Source of the DNA: Chelydra serpentina
Taxonomy: Eukaryota > Chordata > Testudines > Chelydridae
Assembly (NCBI GenBank): GCA_037349315.1
Contig: JBAIAC010000006.1
Coordinates: 54,246,501 to 54,310,500, forward strand
DNA: 64,000 nt
Direction: 5' to 3'
Shown here piece by piece: positions 1-15,300 of this stretch. Numbering within the stretch: position 1 is the first letter of the stretch; the number at the start of each line of letters is the position of its first letter. The notes beneath the pieces are model-generated. The model did no database searches, had not been told where the DNA came from, and saw only the letters and a list, made by a program, of their open reading frames with translations. The position numbers were made by a program, and so were the translations under genes.

Positions 1-223
1 GAATGAAGCACAGATGCTATGAAGGGAGGGGAGAAGATTTCAGATGCTTTTAAGTTGTGGGGAAGGGACAAAATGAGGTGGATTATACTCCAGAAGGTCC
101 ACACCATAAGACCCACCCCCCTCAGCAAAACTAGTCCATCTGCTGATCTCCAGGCTGCACAAGGTATAAATGGTTTCACGGCCATTTGCTAACGGAGACA
201 TCACAAACAGTTCTTTTACTTAC

Positions 224-353
224 TGGTCTTGCCCCTGCCTGTCATCCGTCCTCCTTCCCCATCCGCATACATAGATGATACAGTAATAGTGTATGGCGTG
301 TCGGGCTGCAGCTTCTGTAGCACTACACTGTTCTGCCTCCCTCCTACCATGGT
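224..353 (-). CDS. COL12A1: COL12A1 exon: FN3-13, second half
   Basis: The 130-nt exon goes from phase 0 to phase 1, acceptor ACTCCAG, donor A|GTAAGT. It is too short to stand out as an open reading frame. By hand it reads [37 protein letters not shown] and GRGKT. It is the last exon in the window; FN3-14 follows below base 1. Confidence 0.94.
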
Positions 354-3300
354 CTGGAGTAAGACAAAAATGAACTATTAAAATCACTTATTTACTAAGT
401 CTTACGGCTGTAGTAAAGAATGTAAGTATTTGATACACACAACAGAATCCTGTATAGACTACATGGGGCATTGCTCCTGTCATGATCAGAAAGCTCACTA
501 ATAAATTAAACAGTAATTATATTCAGTTCAGTGTGGCATATTCATTGCGGCTGGTTTTAAAAGACTACAGTAATACAAAGCCAGCATTTGCTAAAAGATT
601 TCCAAACTTGTATATAAAAATTAAATATCGACCTTCAATCTTTTTAGTGCCACTGTAGAGATATTTCTTCCTAGACAGGTCCTGATCCATAGCCCATCGA
701 AATCAATGGGAGTCTTTCCATAAACTTCAATGAGCTTTGGAGCAGGCATATCATGCCCATTGCTAAGGTGTATTTCAATAAATGATAACACTTTGTAGAG
801 CTCTAAAACATAAATAGTTGTATAATATTAAAATCATGGAATTCTAGCCTCACTTTCACACATTTTGTTGCATGTTGATTCTAAATATGTCCTAAACATT
901 TTTGCTTTAATCCAAAAAGTACAATAAACCTTCTACTTCAATTATACTTAGACAGGACTGACTACAGCCCTTGTCAGACCACATAAGTAAAGATTTACAG
1001 TGACTTGAGAATGGTACCAAGCTAGCAGGCTCAATTTTCTTTCATTATGTGAAATCAGTGTTTTTATACATTGCTCAAAGTAGTCTAACAATCTTCTTAT
1101 ACAATTTGTACATTTTTAAGAGTCTACTGAATTCAAATGTTTATGCCACAGCAATTAGAATCTGTTGAAAGTAGAGAACTCCCACAATGAGTAAGCATTT
1201 AGACATCTGGACATTTTACTGGAGTCCAGACGTTTTTAACCTAATGCCCATCCACTGACATATTCTAAATTTCAGAATAATCTACAATCTTTAGCAGAAC
1301 AAGCTTTAGCATATGCTAATGAAACAAGAAATCTAAATATCAGGGTTTAAATCCTTGTTATTCATATATAGTTACTAAGGGCCAGAGTTTTAAAAGTGTT
1401 TAGACACCTAGTAGGATTTTCACAAGTTCCTAAGTGCCTGCCTAACTCCTGTTGGAAGTAAGGCAGCCAGGCGCTTTTGAAAATACCATCTTTAGGTGCT
1501 CAAATACCTTTACAAATCTGGTCCTAAGTCACTGGTATTGGCCAAGATCCTGGGGTGTGGCTTTAAGCCACCTTTCTCTTCCCTGGTCATGGAGCTTTTG
1601 GGAACCCAACCAGTCTCTCAGAGCAACCTACAGCCCCTTTTTGAAAATTTGGCTTTGAAAGTTTTAGATGAGGTACTGATATCATCCAAGTATCAGAGGG
1701 GTAGCCATGTTAGTCTGAATCTGTAGAAGCGACAAAGAGTCCTGTGGCACTTTATAGACTAACAGACGTATTGGAGCATAAGCTTTCGTAGGTGAATACC
1801 CACTTCGTCAGATGCATGCATCCGACAAAGTGGGTATTCACCCACGAAAGCTTATGTTCCAATACGTCTGTTAGTCTATAAGGTGCCACAGGACTCTTTG
1901 TCACTGATATAATCCAATAGTACCAGCAGTTTAATCAAATACCTACACCAAAAAGATAGTCAAGAAATTACCATCATATGGCTGGTAATCATTAGCAAAT
2001 ATTGATTTTGTTGATCAATATACCGTGAATCCAAAAAATGTATAATGTATTATATAATATAAATGTGACGCTTGGAAATTGCCACCTGGGTCATCACTAG
2101 TCCAATGGTTCGCAACCTTTTTGTTCTGAGGAACACTCTCTAGGAGGAGGTCTCCTCATGGATTATCTCTTCTCCCAATCCCCTAAAGATCTGCTCCCTA
2201 GATGGGTGAGAATAATTGATCTAGTCCATCCCCTGCATCGCTGGAGGACAGAGTATTGATAGATTTCTACAGAATGCCTCTTCTTGCCCTGTCTCACTTG
2301 AAAACCACCAGTTAAGGATCACAGCCCCTCTTGGCAAATAATTCCCTGTTTAATTGACCTTATCACTGTTCTCTCTTGTTTGCTGACTTTTCACTATAGC
2401 TGCACTGACTGTTGAAAACGCACCCCTTTTTGTTAATTCCTCACAGATATTTCTAGAACTTTCTAACATATGTTTCTAATTATTGACATTGATTTGGGTT
2501 TTTAAATAATCACATATTTCACATTTCAACTCAAATATATGCTGTTCATAGAAAAGTAAACTTGGATGTGAAAACATCCAGCCAAATCTAAAGTAAATAT
2601 TGCCTTGATATGCTTGTGAACATGCAGGCTCTCAGATTATTATATTGAGCCAAATGTTAGTGGCTTTCTTCTAAGGGCTTTGAATCTGATGATAATCACC
2701 ACAACAGTCTCATATTACAGAATAGGGCTGTTAGCCAACATATATGTTACACATATTGTACACCATATCAATATGTGTTACATATCACATTAATATGATA
2801 TAAATTATAATATATATGATGCTAACACAACCTTATGCTAAGTTTTATTAGGTTCACGCTTATGTGAAGAGCTACCTTGCAAAGCTAAATGTGGTGTTTG
2901 CTGTAAACCCTGCCAAAAATCAAGATACATGAGTGTTCTACCCTGGTACTAGGAAAGGTAATGCCTTCATGGCCCAACCAGTTTTGAATGCTTGTTCAAA
3001 AACAAAAGAGATAAGGGGTACGCCGTGGTATTAGAAAAACAAGGTAAAAAGCTGATCGGTGAATTTTAGTCTTGGGTGACACTGAGAATGTTTTTCACTT
3101 GTAAACAGGTCTACTATAAATACACCTAGTTTGACGGGGAGTATTTTGGGAGCGCTTTCTGTGTACCGTGAACAGACACAATGCAAGAAACAGCTTCCTA
3201 GAAGGATTGGTAACCTAGTAACTCTTTCCTGTACTGTTACTGATTTTTAGCAATAGAACTGGCTAAATCTGGTTATTCTGAACATTTTTCATAATGAACC

Positions 3301-6300
3301 AAAAGTGTAGACAATAAACTGGCTATGCTATTAATCAATAGGATTTGGTTTTGTTATTAGTAGCATACATTTCAGGTAAACTGGGTGACTAGGAGAGGGG
3401 CTGAATCAGTGGTTGCCCAACCGTGCTGTGGACGACCAGTGGTGTACAAAGCCTAAGCTGGGTGTCCATGGGAAGCTGGTCATATGGTGCTGACTATCCT
3501 CCTTGTTTACAGCATCTGAATCACATTAAAAGACGCTAAACTACCTTCAATGCTTTCCTAATATTACTTTCTCACATAAGCAGTTGCTGTAGTTACCATA
3601 GAGATGTTACTCATTCACTACCGGAACAGACAGTGGTCCACACTATCTTGAACTAGTCACTATGACACAGTCCCTCTATTAGCATGTGAACCACACAGTG
3701 AAAATCTCAGATAAGCCCTGGACTGGAAGACGTTTGTGAATCACTAGGACTTATATTTCAATATTTTTATTTGATTTGTACATATTTAAGGTAGAAATAT
3801 AGCTAGTATTACTTTATTATCTGATCTGTACAGATAATGGGATGCAAGACAATCTCAAGGCAATTTACTTTCCACATGGCCACTGTTTCCACATAAAGAA
3901 CATATTAGTTTGGAAATGTTATATTTAATACACAAATACACATATTTATTTTGAACATAAAGCTTCATCTAAAAATGCCCCTGACTAATATCTGCACTGC
4001 TCTGATTTGAAGCTAAATTGTTCTGACACACTAATCTTAAGAATGATATGATCAAATTTGTTGTTCATGGTCTAATAATTATAGTCCTTAAAAATTAGTT
4101 ACCGATTGTTCAACGCCATCCCCAGTTGTACGCTGGTAAGTGATCCTGTATCTCTGCACTCGGCCACTGGCTGGATCCCACTTTACAGTCAGGCTATTGG
4201 AAGTCGCATTGTACACCTGAAGGTTTCGTGGGCCGCTCTTTGGTGCTGATTTGAAGTTATTGAAGCACAGGGTAAGCACACAGTTCAAACAATGGGCCAA
4301 ATTCTGCACTCAGATGTGTACCGGGATGCCTCTTGCTTCACTGAGCCAGGCATGTGCAGAATTTGGCACAGAGTTTTCAGAATACAACCAAGAAGAGAAT
4401 GTAACTGGAATGTTAGTAAAATAATAAAGCATGTGTTAACCATATGTATAGTATCTTTCCAAATACAAAATTATATTTATTAACAAGCTGAGATCATCGT
4501 AAATACACTATTCAGTTTTAAAATGGGAATTATGACTTCTTTAAATAACATGAAACCTGAGAATTCAGGTTCTTACCTTGTGTTGTTGGACGTATTGCAG
4601 GTACTAGGAAAAAGCACAAGAATTTTTGAGAAGTATTGCATATACGCCTTTGATTCTAATTTAATAGCTAATAATCATAATAAAAATAATTAGGGTTGTT
4701 GATTAATCGCAGCCAACTCACGTGATTAACTCAAAAAAAATAATCGCAGTTAAAAAAATTAATTCTGATTAATCACAGTTTTAATCGCACTGTTAAACAA
4801 TAGAATACCGATTGAAATTTATTAAATATTTTGGATATTTTTCTACATTTTCATATATATTGTATTCTGTGTTGTAATTGAAATCAAATTGTATATTATT
4901 TTTATTATAAATATTTGCACTATAAAAATTATAAAAGAAATAACATTTTTCAGTTCACCTCAGACAAGTACTGTAGTGCAATCTCTTTGTCATGCAAGTG
5001 CAACTTACAAATGTAGATTTTTTTTTGTTACATAACTGTACTCAAAAACAAAACAATGTAAAACTTCAGAGCCTACAAGTCCACTAAATCCTACTTCTTG
5101 TTCAGCCAATCGCTAAGACAAACAAGTTTGTTTACATTTACGGGAGATAATGCTGTCCTCTTATTTACAATGTCACCAGAAAGTGAGAACAGGCATTTGT
5201 ATGGCACTTTTGTAGTGGCATTGCAAGGTATTTATGTGCCAGATATGCTAAACATTCGTATATCCCTTCATGCTTCGGTCACCATTCCAGAGGACATACT
5301 TCCATGCTGATGATTCTCGTTAAAAAAATAACACGTTAATTAAATTTGTGTCTGAGCTCCTTGGGGGAGAACTGTATGTCCCCTCCTCTGTTTTACTCAC
5401 ATTCTGACATATTTTTCATGTTATAGCAGTCTTGGATGATGACCTAGCACATGTTGTTCATTTTAAGAACACTTTCACTGTAGATTTGACAAAACGCAAA
5501 AAAGGTACCAATGTGAGATTTGTAAAGATAGCTACAACACTTGACCCCAGGTTTAAGAATTTGAAATGCCTTCCAAAATCTGAGAGAGACGGGGAGTGGA
5601 GCATGCTTTCAGAAGTCTTAAAAGGGCAACATTCCAATGTAAAAACTACAGAACCTGAACCACCAAAAAAGAAAATCAACCTTCTGCTGGTGGCATCTGA
5701 CTCAGATAATGAAAATGAACATGCGTCCATCTGCACTGCTTTGGATTGTTATCGAGCAGAACCCGTCATCAGCAACAACGTGTGTCTCCTGGAATGGTGG
5801 TTGAAGCATAAAGGGACATATGAATCTTTAGCGCATCTGGCACGTAAATATCTTGCGACACCAGCTACAACAGTGCCATGCAAACACCTGTTCTCAGTTT
5901 AAACAAGAAGTGGGCAGCATTATCTCCTGCAAATGTAAACAAACTTGTTTGTCTGAGTGATTGGCTGAACAAGAAGTAGAACTGAGTGGACTTCTAGGCT
6001 CTAAAATTTTACATTTTTATTTTTGAATGCAGTTTTTTGTATATAATTCTACATTTGTAAGTTCAACTTTCATGATAAAGAGATTGCACTACAGTACTTG
6101 TATGAGGTGAATTAAATACAGTACTATTTCTTTTGTTTTTTTACAGTGCAAATACTTGTAATAAAAGTAAGTATAAAGTATAAAGAGCACTGTAGACTTT
6201 GTATTCTGTGTTGTAATTGAAATCAATATATTTGAAAATATAGAAAACATCCAAAAACATTTAAATAAATGCATTTTATTATTGTTTAACAGTACGATTA

Positions 6301-9300
6301 ATAGGTATGATTAACCCTAATCACAATACATTTTTAAATCACTTGACAGCCCTAATAATAATAATAATTAATAATACACATTATCACTTTTAAGGAATTG
6401 ATTACTTACATGTCCGCTCACTGCCAATCAAGTCATCACTTTCGGATTCATCAGGATAGATGGCAGTAACTGAGACATCATATAGGGTGTCTGGGTTCAG
6501 ATTTTCAAAAACCAGAGTATTTTCATCACCATTTAGGATGGTCTGGTGGTGGGAGGAAAGAAAGGAGATAACTGAGCATTTTTCTTTACATTGTGACATT
6601 CTAGTTGGCTGCAAATATTGGATCAGATCCTGAAAGCCTCTCTGCATTCAATTCCCACCGAAGGGTTTCCAAGATTGAGGCCATTCACGAATTTAATTTC
6701 AGATAAAAAGTACTGCTCTGAGAGCATCCTAAAGAAAACTGCATGTTGACTATTCATTCCTACCTCCTGCTTTTCTGTTCCACCATAGGGTCCCCAGGTG
6801 ATTCTATAGAGAGCCACATCTGGAGCTCCATGGTCCCAAGTGCCTCTGAAACTTTGCTTTGTTGCTTCTGTGAGTCTGAGATTGACTGGTGCTGGTACAG
6901 GCACTATTATGAAGAAAGGAAAAATACTTCTCAAAACAAACAAACAAACAAAAGATACAGGCTATAAAATAAGAATAATCACAACCACAAAGCTCCATTA
7001 ATAAACAACTTTCTTTGCAACAGAGTATGCTCCCAAACACATTTCCAACGGCTTTAATAATAAATTGTAGTGTTACTCAGCACTTATACAGAGCAATTTG
7101 TCTTTCATATGGGCAGGTCCTCGGCTAATATAAACTGGCACACCTCCATTGACTTCAGTAGAACTACACCAATTCATAGCAGCTGAAGTTCTGGCACATA
7201 GATTTCTCAGAAGGTATAATTATGACCCTCTAGTCTGATCTCCTGCATAAATAATCCTTAGGACTTCACCCAAGAATTCCTCCATTGAACACAATATCTT
7301 GTGGCTGAACACTTTCCTTGAAGAGCTGCTTTTTCTGCTACTGACAAAAAATCTGCTAGGTTAAAAAACTTTTCAGTATCAGCCTTCTTTTCCCTCTGTA
7401 GAATCTAAGTATTTTATAAAAGGACAGAGGGCTACTCCCATTTTACAGATGAGGAAACTGAGACAAAGAGTGGCTTATGCGAGGCCACACAGTTTATCAA
7501 TGACAAAACTGGGAACAGAACCCACATGTCCTGATTCCTAATGCTATGCCTTATCCACTAGACAACTTCAGAAGTTGTATAGGTCCCAGAGGGCAGAACT
7601 CTGCCCTCTAAGCATCCTACTTAATAAGAAAAATTTAGAATTCCCAAAGTCAAGGTTAGGAAATGGATTAAATGATACTGCTGACTAAATTCTATAATAA
7701 AATGCAGCACATTTTGCTTAAACAGAATCTAAGAAAACATATTTAATAGCAGAGTCAAATTAAATATTCCCACAACTTACAAGTGGTAGCTCGAGCAGCT
7801 ACTGGCATAGATTCTCCTTCGTCATATACTGCAACAAGTTGTAGATCATACAGAGTTTGAGAGAGAATACCAGAAAGAACTGTGCTTGTTTTTGATTTAT
7901 CAACTTCCACCTAGAAACAAAAATAAAGGCAGCAGAATTTAAATTGACACACAGTTAAGTTTCTGTCCCTATACCTGCACATTAATACATTGTAGTCATT
8001 GCTACAACAAAAAAGACCAAGATATTCTGGGATAATTTTCCACTCCTTTTGGGAGTGCAATTTGTACCTACATTGTTGCACCTGCACTTGAACTGTGGGT
8101 GCAAATCTGGGTACTCATACCTCTGACTACCTGACTGTAGGTGAAAAACAAGTCATTTGAGCAGCAAGTACTGTAACTGGCACCTAGAGTTAACTTCAAG
8201 TCACCAGGACCTGATGAAATACATTGTAGAATACTCAATACAGAGGCAATATCTAAGCCATTAGCAATTATCTTCAAAAAGTCATGGAAGACAGGAGAGA
8301 TTCCAGAGAACTGGAAAAGAGCAAATATAGTGCCCATCTATAAAAAGTGGAATAAGGACAACCTGGGGAATTACAGACCAGTCAGCTTAACTTCAGTACC
8401 TTGAAAGATAATGGAGCAAATAATTAAGCAATCAATTTGCAAACACCTAAAAGATAAGAAGGTGATAAGTAACAATGAGCATGGATTTGTCAAGAACAAA
8501 ACCTGTCAAACCAACCTAATAGCTTTCTTTGACAGGGTAACAAGCTTGTGAATGGGGGGAAGCAGTAGATGTGGTATATTTTGACATTAGTAAGGCTTTT
8601 GATACTGTCTCGCATGACCTCATAAAAAACTAGGGAAATATAACCTATATGTAGTTACTATAAGGTAGGTGAATAACTGGTTGGAAAGTAGTTATCAGTG
8701 GTTCTCAGTCAAGCTGGCAGGCATATCAAGAGGGGTCCTGCAGGGATCAGTTCTGGATCCGGTTCTGGTCAATATCTTTATCAATGATTTAGATAATGGC
8801 ATAGAGAGAGTACACTTATAAAGTTTGCAGGCAATACTAAACTGGAAGAGGTTGCAAGTGCTTTGGAGGATAGGATTAAAATTCAAAATGATCTGGACCA
8901 ACTGGAGAAATGGTCTGAAGTAAATAGAATGAACTTCAATAAGGACAAATGCAAAGTACTCCACTTAGGAGGGAACAATCAGTTGCACACATACAAAAGG
9001 TGCCTAGGAAGGAGTACTGCAGAAAAGGACCTGCGGGGTCATAGTGGATCACAAGCTAAACATGAGTCAATAGTGTAACACTGTGACAAAAAAAGCATAC
9101 ATCATTCTGGGATATATTAGCAGGAGTGCTGTAAGCAAGGCACAAGAAGTAATTATTTCACTCTAATTTGTGCTGATTAGGCCTCAACTGGAGTATTGTG
9201 TCCAGTTCTGGGTACCACATTTCAAGAAAAATGTGGACATATTGGAGGAAGTCCAGAGAAGTACAACAAAAATGATTAAAGGTCTAGAAAACATGAGCTA

Positions 9301-12300
9301 TGAGGGAAGATTTAAAAAAATGGGTTTGTTTAGTCTGGAGAAGAGAAGACTGAGAAGGGCCATGATAACTTTTCAAGTACATAAAAGATTGTCAGAAGGA
9401 AGAGGGAGGATAATTGTTCTCTTCAACCTCTGAGAATAGGACAAGAAGCAATGGGATTAAATTGAAGCAAGGGAGGTTTAGGTTGGTCATTAGGAAAAGC
9501 TTCCTAACTGTCAGGGTGGTTAAACATTGGAATAAATTGTGTAGGGAGCTTATGGAATCTCCATCACTGGAGATTTTTAAGAGCAGGCTAGACAAGCACT
9601 TGTCAGGGGTGGTCTAGATAATACTTAGTCCTGCCATGAGAGCAGGGCACTGGACTAGAAGACCTCTCGAGGTTCCTTCCAGTCCTACAATTCTATGATT
9701 ATCCATGTACAAAAATGCAGATGCAAATTGCACCTGCAAAAAGAGCCTCAGCCCTTTTGACAATGTACTTTATTGTCAGGTTTCCAGTAACAGCTAAGCC
9801 ATTACACTAAGTTATGTTCCCTCAGTATAAATATGCACAACCTGTATATCACTCAGTGCACATGGCTCTAGGGATGCAATTCTGTGCTGTGCCTCCTGGA
9901 AGAGCAGCACATGCAGCTGCAGTCCAGGGCCACAGGGGACTAAAATGGCTTGAAGCCACCTTCGTGTCCTCCTGACTTTGAGGTGTTCCAAGGGTGGCAT
10001 AGCCACACTTAGCAAGCCTGAAGGATTAGCTAAGTTACCTCAGCACATCTTTGGCTGTCTATGGGCAGCAGGGCCACACAGGGTGTCCAGTTCTTGCTGC
10101 ACAGGAATTTTCTTTTGGCCAGCTAAGGGGCTTTTCCAGTCCCTTTGTAGAACCAAGGGTAACTGGGGGAGAATTCCAACCCAAACTTGTAAAGCTCCCA
10201 AAATGTCAGTACCCTTTTAATGATATTGCAGCTGCCAAGAGCTGATGTTTTCTGTTTTTACTACCTGTTTCTAATATTATATTTAAGCTTCTTACAGTAA
10301 AACAATCTTCAGTTACTTGCTAAAATGCTTTCCACCTACCTCTTTTGGTTCGTCTCCCAAAGTTGTTTTGTATCTCAATAGGTATTTGCGGACTTTTCCT
10401 GGGGCAGGATCCCAAATGACATTCATGCTGCTGTGAGTAATGTCTCTAACCCTCAAGCTTTTGGCTCCAGCTAAAGGTACTGTAAAATAGGAACAATAAT
10501 ATACAATTACTATTCTCGAAGTGGAAAAGAAACTCTTTTCACATCTTTTTTAGTTAAAAAAAAAGCCAAAAACTTATCAAAGGGAATCCCTGTTTTGGCC
10601 ACTGGATGAGTCATTTCAACAAATTATCCAGCCACGACAATAGCTGAAGACCTGCACTCTGCTCATGTTGGTGATTTCAAAATTACTCAATATTGGTTGG
10701 AAAAGGGCCAGAGCTCCTTCTTATAAACATAATTTCAATGCCATTTAAAGGAGGTTGGTTTAATTAGAAAGTACAGGTAATGACATTTTAAATAAACACC
10801 ATTTCAAATGTGTTTATTGTTTTTAAATAAGCCTTTTGGTGCCCAAATCCTAGTTGCTATATTTATTTGAACAGTCCCACTGAACTCAATGATGTGAGTA
10901 AAGCAAGCAGAATTTAGCCCTTAGTAGCTACAGATAATGTGAGATAGTGCAACTTTTCCTTTATCTTTAGCCTTCTTCCACTTTAATTGTTAAAATACTA
11001 AATCTTTTTGAAAACAGATATAAGTAGGCTCACAATAAAATAAATCCACTGTAATCTGCTGTTGGCAAGTTGTTAGCCAAATTGCCCTTCTTTTATCAAG
11101 CCCCCATGAGCTTGGAGAGGAAGCCATATTGGGTTTTTTTTAATTAGTTCATTTTCAGTTAAAGTGGCTTTATGACCCTTCAAACCCCTTGCAATGATGA
11201 AAAATCCATACCTAGAGAAAAAAATCTACAGAAAGTGACAAAATAAATGCCCTGCTCCTCCCAGGTACCATCTATCGCTGCTAAAATAAAATGTAAGTTA
11301 GATATTACTGATACAACAAAGAACAAAGCAAGAATTCAAGAAGCCCTTACATGTCACTTCCTGAGTGGTGAGTGGGTCACTGCTGAGATCGCCGAACTCT
11401 GCATGAATAGTTAAAGTGTAGGCAGTATTGGGGATGAGGTCTGCCAGCTGAACATCATTCACCGATGACCCAACACGCATCTGTACGTGAAAAAAAGATT
11501 CAAGGTGTTGAAAAATAAAAGAGAAAAGAAAGAAAAAAGCAAACGATTTAATTAAAAGAGAACTTTGTTTCCAAGATTTACACTACATTTACCACTTCCT
11601 GACTGATGTCATTGTATATAATATTCCAGTAAATGTGCTGCACTTCATAAATACCTGCCAGACTTTTCTTACCATTATGGGATACCCTTGAAAATCTAAC
11701 AGCTTTTTGTGGGGACCCGGAGGGGAGAGACAAGTTACAGAGAAGTAAAGGTAACTTTCCACACCTCTTTTTCAACAGCTGGTATTGTGGCATTGAGAGG
11801 TTCATACAATAAGCGATAACCAGTAGCTCCCCTGAGAGGTTCCCATCTCACTCTCATGGAAGTCGATCCAATGTCATAAGCATTTAGGTTTCTGATTGTA
11901 GGGATTGGCACTGTGAAAATATGAAATTATTCATTTTATTCAATCACTTTTTTAATTACTTTATGGTTTCTGCCTACTCCACCGTCTTTTAACATTACAC
12001 ACCATCCTGCAGTACTACAGAGAATAGGTCACTTGAGAATAAGGAGGTATAGGGTTAGTGAAATAAGGAATCCATAGATTTTATTGTTGTAAGTGGTGAT
12101 TAACTTAAAGAATTAGTAACAGTCACATCTTTTTTAATGTATCCAAGGTTTTTCTGTCATAACACTAACTTTCAAAAATTTTAACATTCCCTTCCTAAAG
12201 GACAAAGTTGCATTCTGAAGTGTATATTAAGATTCTTGAATATTCTAAAGTTCCACCTTAATTAATATTAAATGTTGATTATCAAACCCAAACATAACTG

Positions 12301-15300
12301 GCTTCTGGATTTGTACATATAAAGGGAACATTTTTGTATCTATTTTCTTTACTCTGTTACACATTTTTCTTATGCTGTAAAAAACTACAGAAACAGTACA
12401 AATAAAATCCCCTCAAATTTTAAAGCACTAATGTGAATAAATTAATTTGGAATTTATGACCTGCCTAATTTAGAGCAATCACATATGACAGAAGTGATTT
12501 GCTAATGATCAACATTTTGACAGGCTCAGGATGTCACTCTATCTTGCATTCAATAACAACATACATATTATCAATCATTTGAACAGCTGATAATGGAAAC
12601 ATGAGCCAATCTATGCCCTTAGGCACAAAACATCTTTTACCACAGGCACAAAACCGATGTAATTGCTCTGAACCAGGCACACATTAATGCTGCAAAATCA
12701 GAGTCAATTTGAGACAACATTTTGGCTGCCTATAGCAAGAATGATCTGTGTGACCATATTCCCTGAGGTTATAAATTGTTTCTTGGAACGTTTCTCCAGG
12801 GCTCTGGCCAAAGAGTACTAGTAGAGCAGTGTCTTTGTGAGTTTGGAAGGAAGCCAGAGTCAAGGCAGACAATTTCCACCCTGCAGCTGTCTCTTATGGC
12901 CACAACTTTCTAGGCATGGTTATATGGGCAAACTACCATTTTATGTTATCAAGAAGTATTGCAATAATAAGTGTTCTACTGAAGGACTATCATTGGTGTC
13001 ACACCAGTTGTTAAACACATTGATCACACTGGAATTCTAACTTACAAGTTGTTTCTGTGCCACTTAGAGGTTCACTGCTTTCATCTTCTACCACAGAGAA
13101 CACTTTAACAACATATTCTGTTTCAGGTTTCAGGTTTCTCAGAACTGTAGTCGTTTCCGCTCGATTTACGTAAAACTACATACAAATAAAAGCAATGTTA
13201 ATTTAATTTACCAAAGTCATCTTCAGTCTTGCTGCATATTACTCTTGTATCAATGGAGTTACACTATAAATACATTCATCCCTTAGTCTTCTGCATGTTT
13301 AGTTTTTCAGTATTCTTCCCCCATTATGTTTGAAAAAGCAAATTGTAGGGATTTAAGCAGACATATGTTTTCAATAAGGTTACACACGTGTAACAGTGTA
13401 CAATTAGATTAAAATGACTCTACTATCATAGGTGGCATTTATGCTATACCAGTGGTTCTCAAACTTTTGTACTGGTGCCCCCTTTCAGACAGCAAGCCTC
13501 TGAGTGTGACCCCACCCCATACATTAAAAACACTTTTTAACATATTTAACACCATTATAAATGCTGGAGGCAAAGTGGGGTTTGGGGCGGAGGCTGACAG
13601 CTCGTGACCCCGCATGTAATAACCTTGCGACCCTCTGAGGGGTCCCAACCCCCAGTTTGAGAACCCCTTTGTTACACATTATTCGGTTGAATGGGGAACA
13701 TGCTTGGAAATGTAATTCAAATTCTTCCTCCCTGTTCTGGAAATAGAATTTAGACAGTATGGCACCACGGAAAATCGAGACTTGTAGAGCACATGTACTG
13801 TATGCAGTGATATTAGCAACAAGGATCCAAAAAGAAACAGAAAGTCTTCAGAATAAAATGCCATTGGACAAGCAAGGCATCAAGACAACATGTGCCAGAA
13901 TGGCTGCACCTGCCCTAACCAAAGGACAAATCCTGAAGAAAGTGCTAGTTTTGGCTGAGTAAAGCCTGAGTCAGATCTGAGTATGGATTTAAAAGTTTTG
14001 CTCCAAGGTGCCATCCTCTGAAGTCTGACCCTAACCTAAGTACTGTCTCACAACCTGTAGAGCCCACCATCCCTTTTGCTTTTAACCATGACCCAGAATA
14101 AGGTGTACTAAAGGGCCACTACTTCTAGTTGCTGATATGCTCAGAGAGTTTTCATGAACGGACTTGATTAAAGGAACATATGACTGTGGATGTATGAACC
14201 AATAGGCATTACTAGGAAACACAGACAAGTATTTTCTAAGGTATATTAAACTCCAAGTTTCATAATTTTAAAATATCCAAGATCATCTGTAGTATGAACC
14301 TCATTTCTGTCAGGTTTTTTAAACACTCAGCAAAAAGAATGTAACTTGCTATTTGTGGCCAGGAATATACCCCTTTTGTAAGATGCCTCCATGCTCTTTA
14401 AGACAGAAGTCCTTTCCCACCTCACACCACTCCACACATAACCAGCATTCTTTCAGATTAACACAAACCTTAAATTGGTACCATGCTATCTTGGCAGAAT
14501 CTAGATGAGAGAAACTTCAGTATGAAAGAGTCTGCAGTTCATATAGATAAGATCAGAACAGAGACTCCAGGTGCTAACCTGCTGAGGTGGGCCTCCAGAA
14601 ACAGGGTAGTATTCAACCCTGTATCTATCCACACTGTCAACAGGTGCAGTCCACGTCACTCTGAAAGAACGAGGTGTCACCTCAGAAGTCACCAGATTGG
14701 AGGGAGGTGACAAACCACCTACAGCATTGAAACAAATAAAGGGAGATGCTCATTAATGAGGAAGTTCGCCAACGATGGGAATGAAACTCAGAATAATACA
14801 CAAGTTCAACTGCTTTAAAAAAATTTTTACTGCTGCTCTTTGGTGGTATTTCTGAAATGAAGCCTCACTTCACCAGGGGAGCCCTTACAACAGCAATGAC
14901 AATGACAGCCCAGCACCACATCATTACGTGGCTCTGAGGGCAATAGCCTTCCTAACAGACCTATGCAAGTTCCCTCTCCTTCCTACCCCACCCCGAACAC
15001 TTACATTTGATAGGGAGAATCCACATCTTGAGGGGCTCTTTTTCCATGCTAAGCTTTGCTTCTGAGCTGTAAGCCAGCCAGATTTCACATTTCAACAGTG
15101 CAGTCCTGTTAAAACTCTTCCCAGGTTGAGTAACTATCAGTCAGCCAGCGAAGAACCTTCCCCCACCCCCTTCCCACGTAAGGGGAGACACATCAAACAA
15201 CATCTTTCCCACGTGCCTGACCCTGGGAAGAAGGCAGACTTAGACAGCCACATAATGCTGGTGGAGGCAAAAAAACAGTTGTTATCCCAGGTGACCTGTA

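Larger units (their letters stand above)
354..4102 (-). other. Intron within FN3-13
   Basis: A 3.7-kb phase-0 intron. It holds a palindromic repeat near 669-750, a fold-back SINE-like pair at 1694-1916, a possible hAT relic at 2100-2340, AT-rich sequence at 2735-2830 and a possible hAT-type MITE at 3407-3748. I see no coding sequence in the rest. Confidence 0.85.

Noticed and set aside
7400..7565. tRNA gene suggested by B-box-like sequence
   Set aside because: Only diverged A and B box remnants within a MIR-like SINE; no cloverleaf can be drawn.
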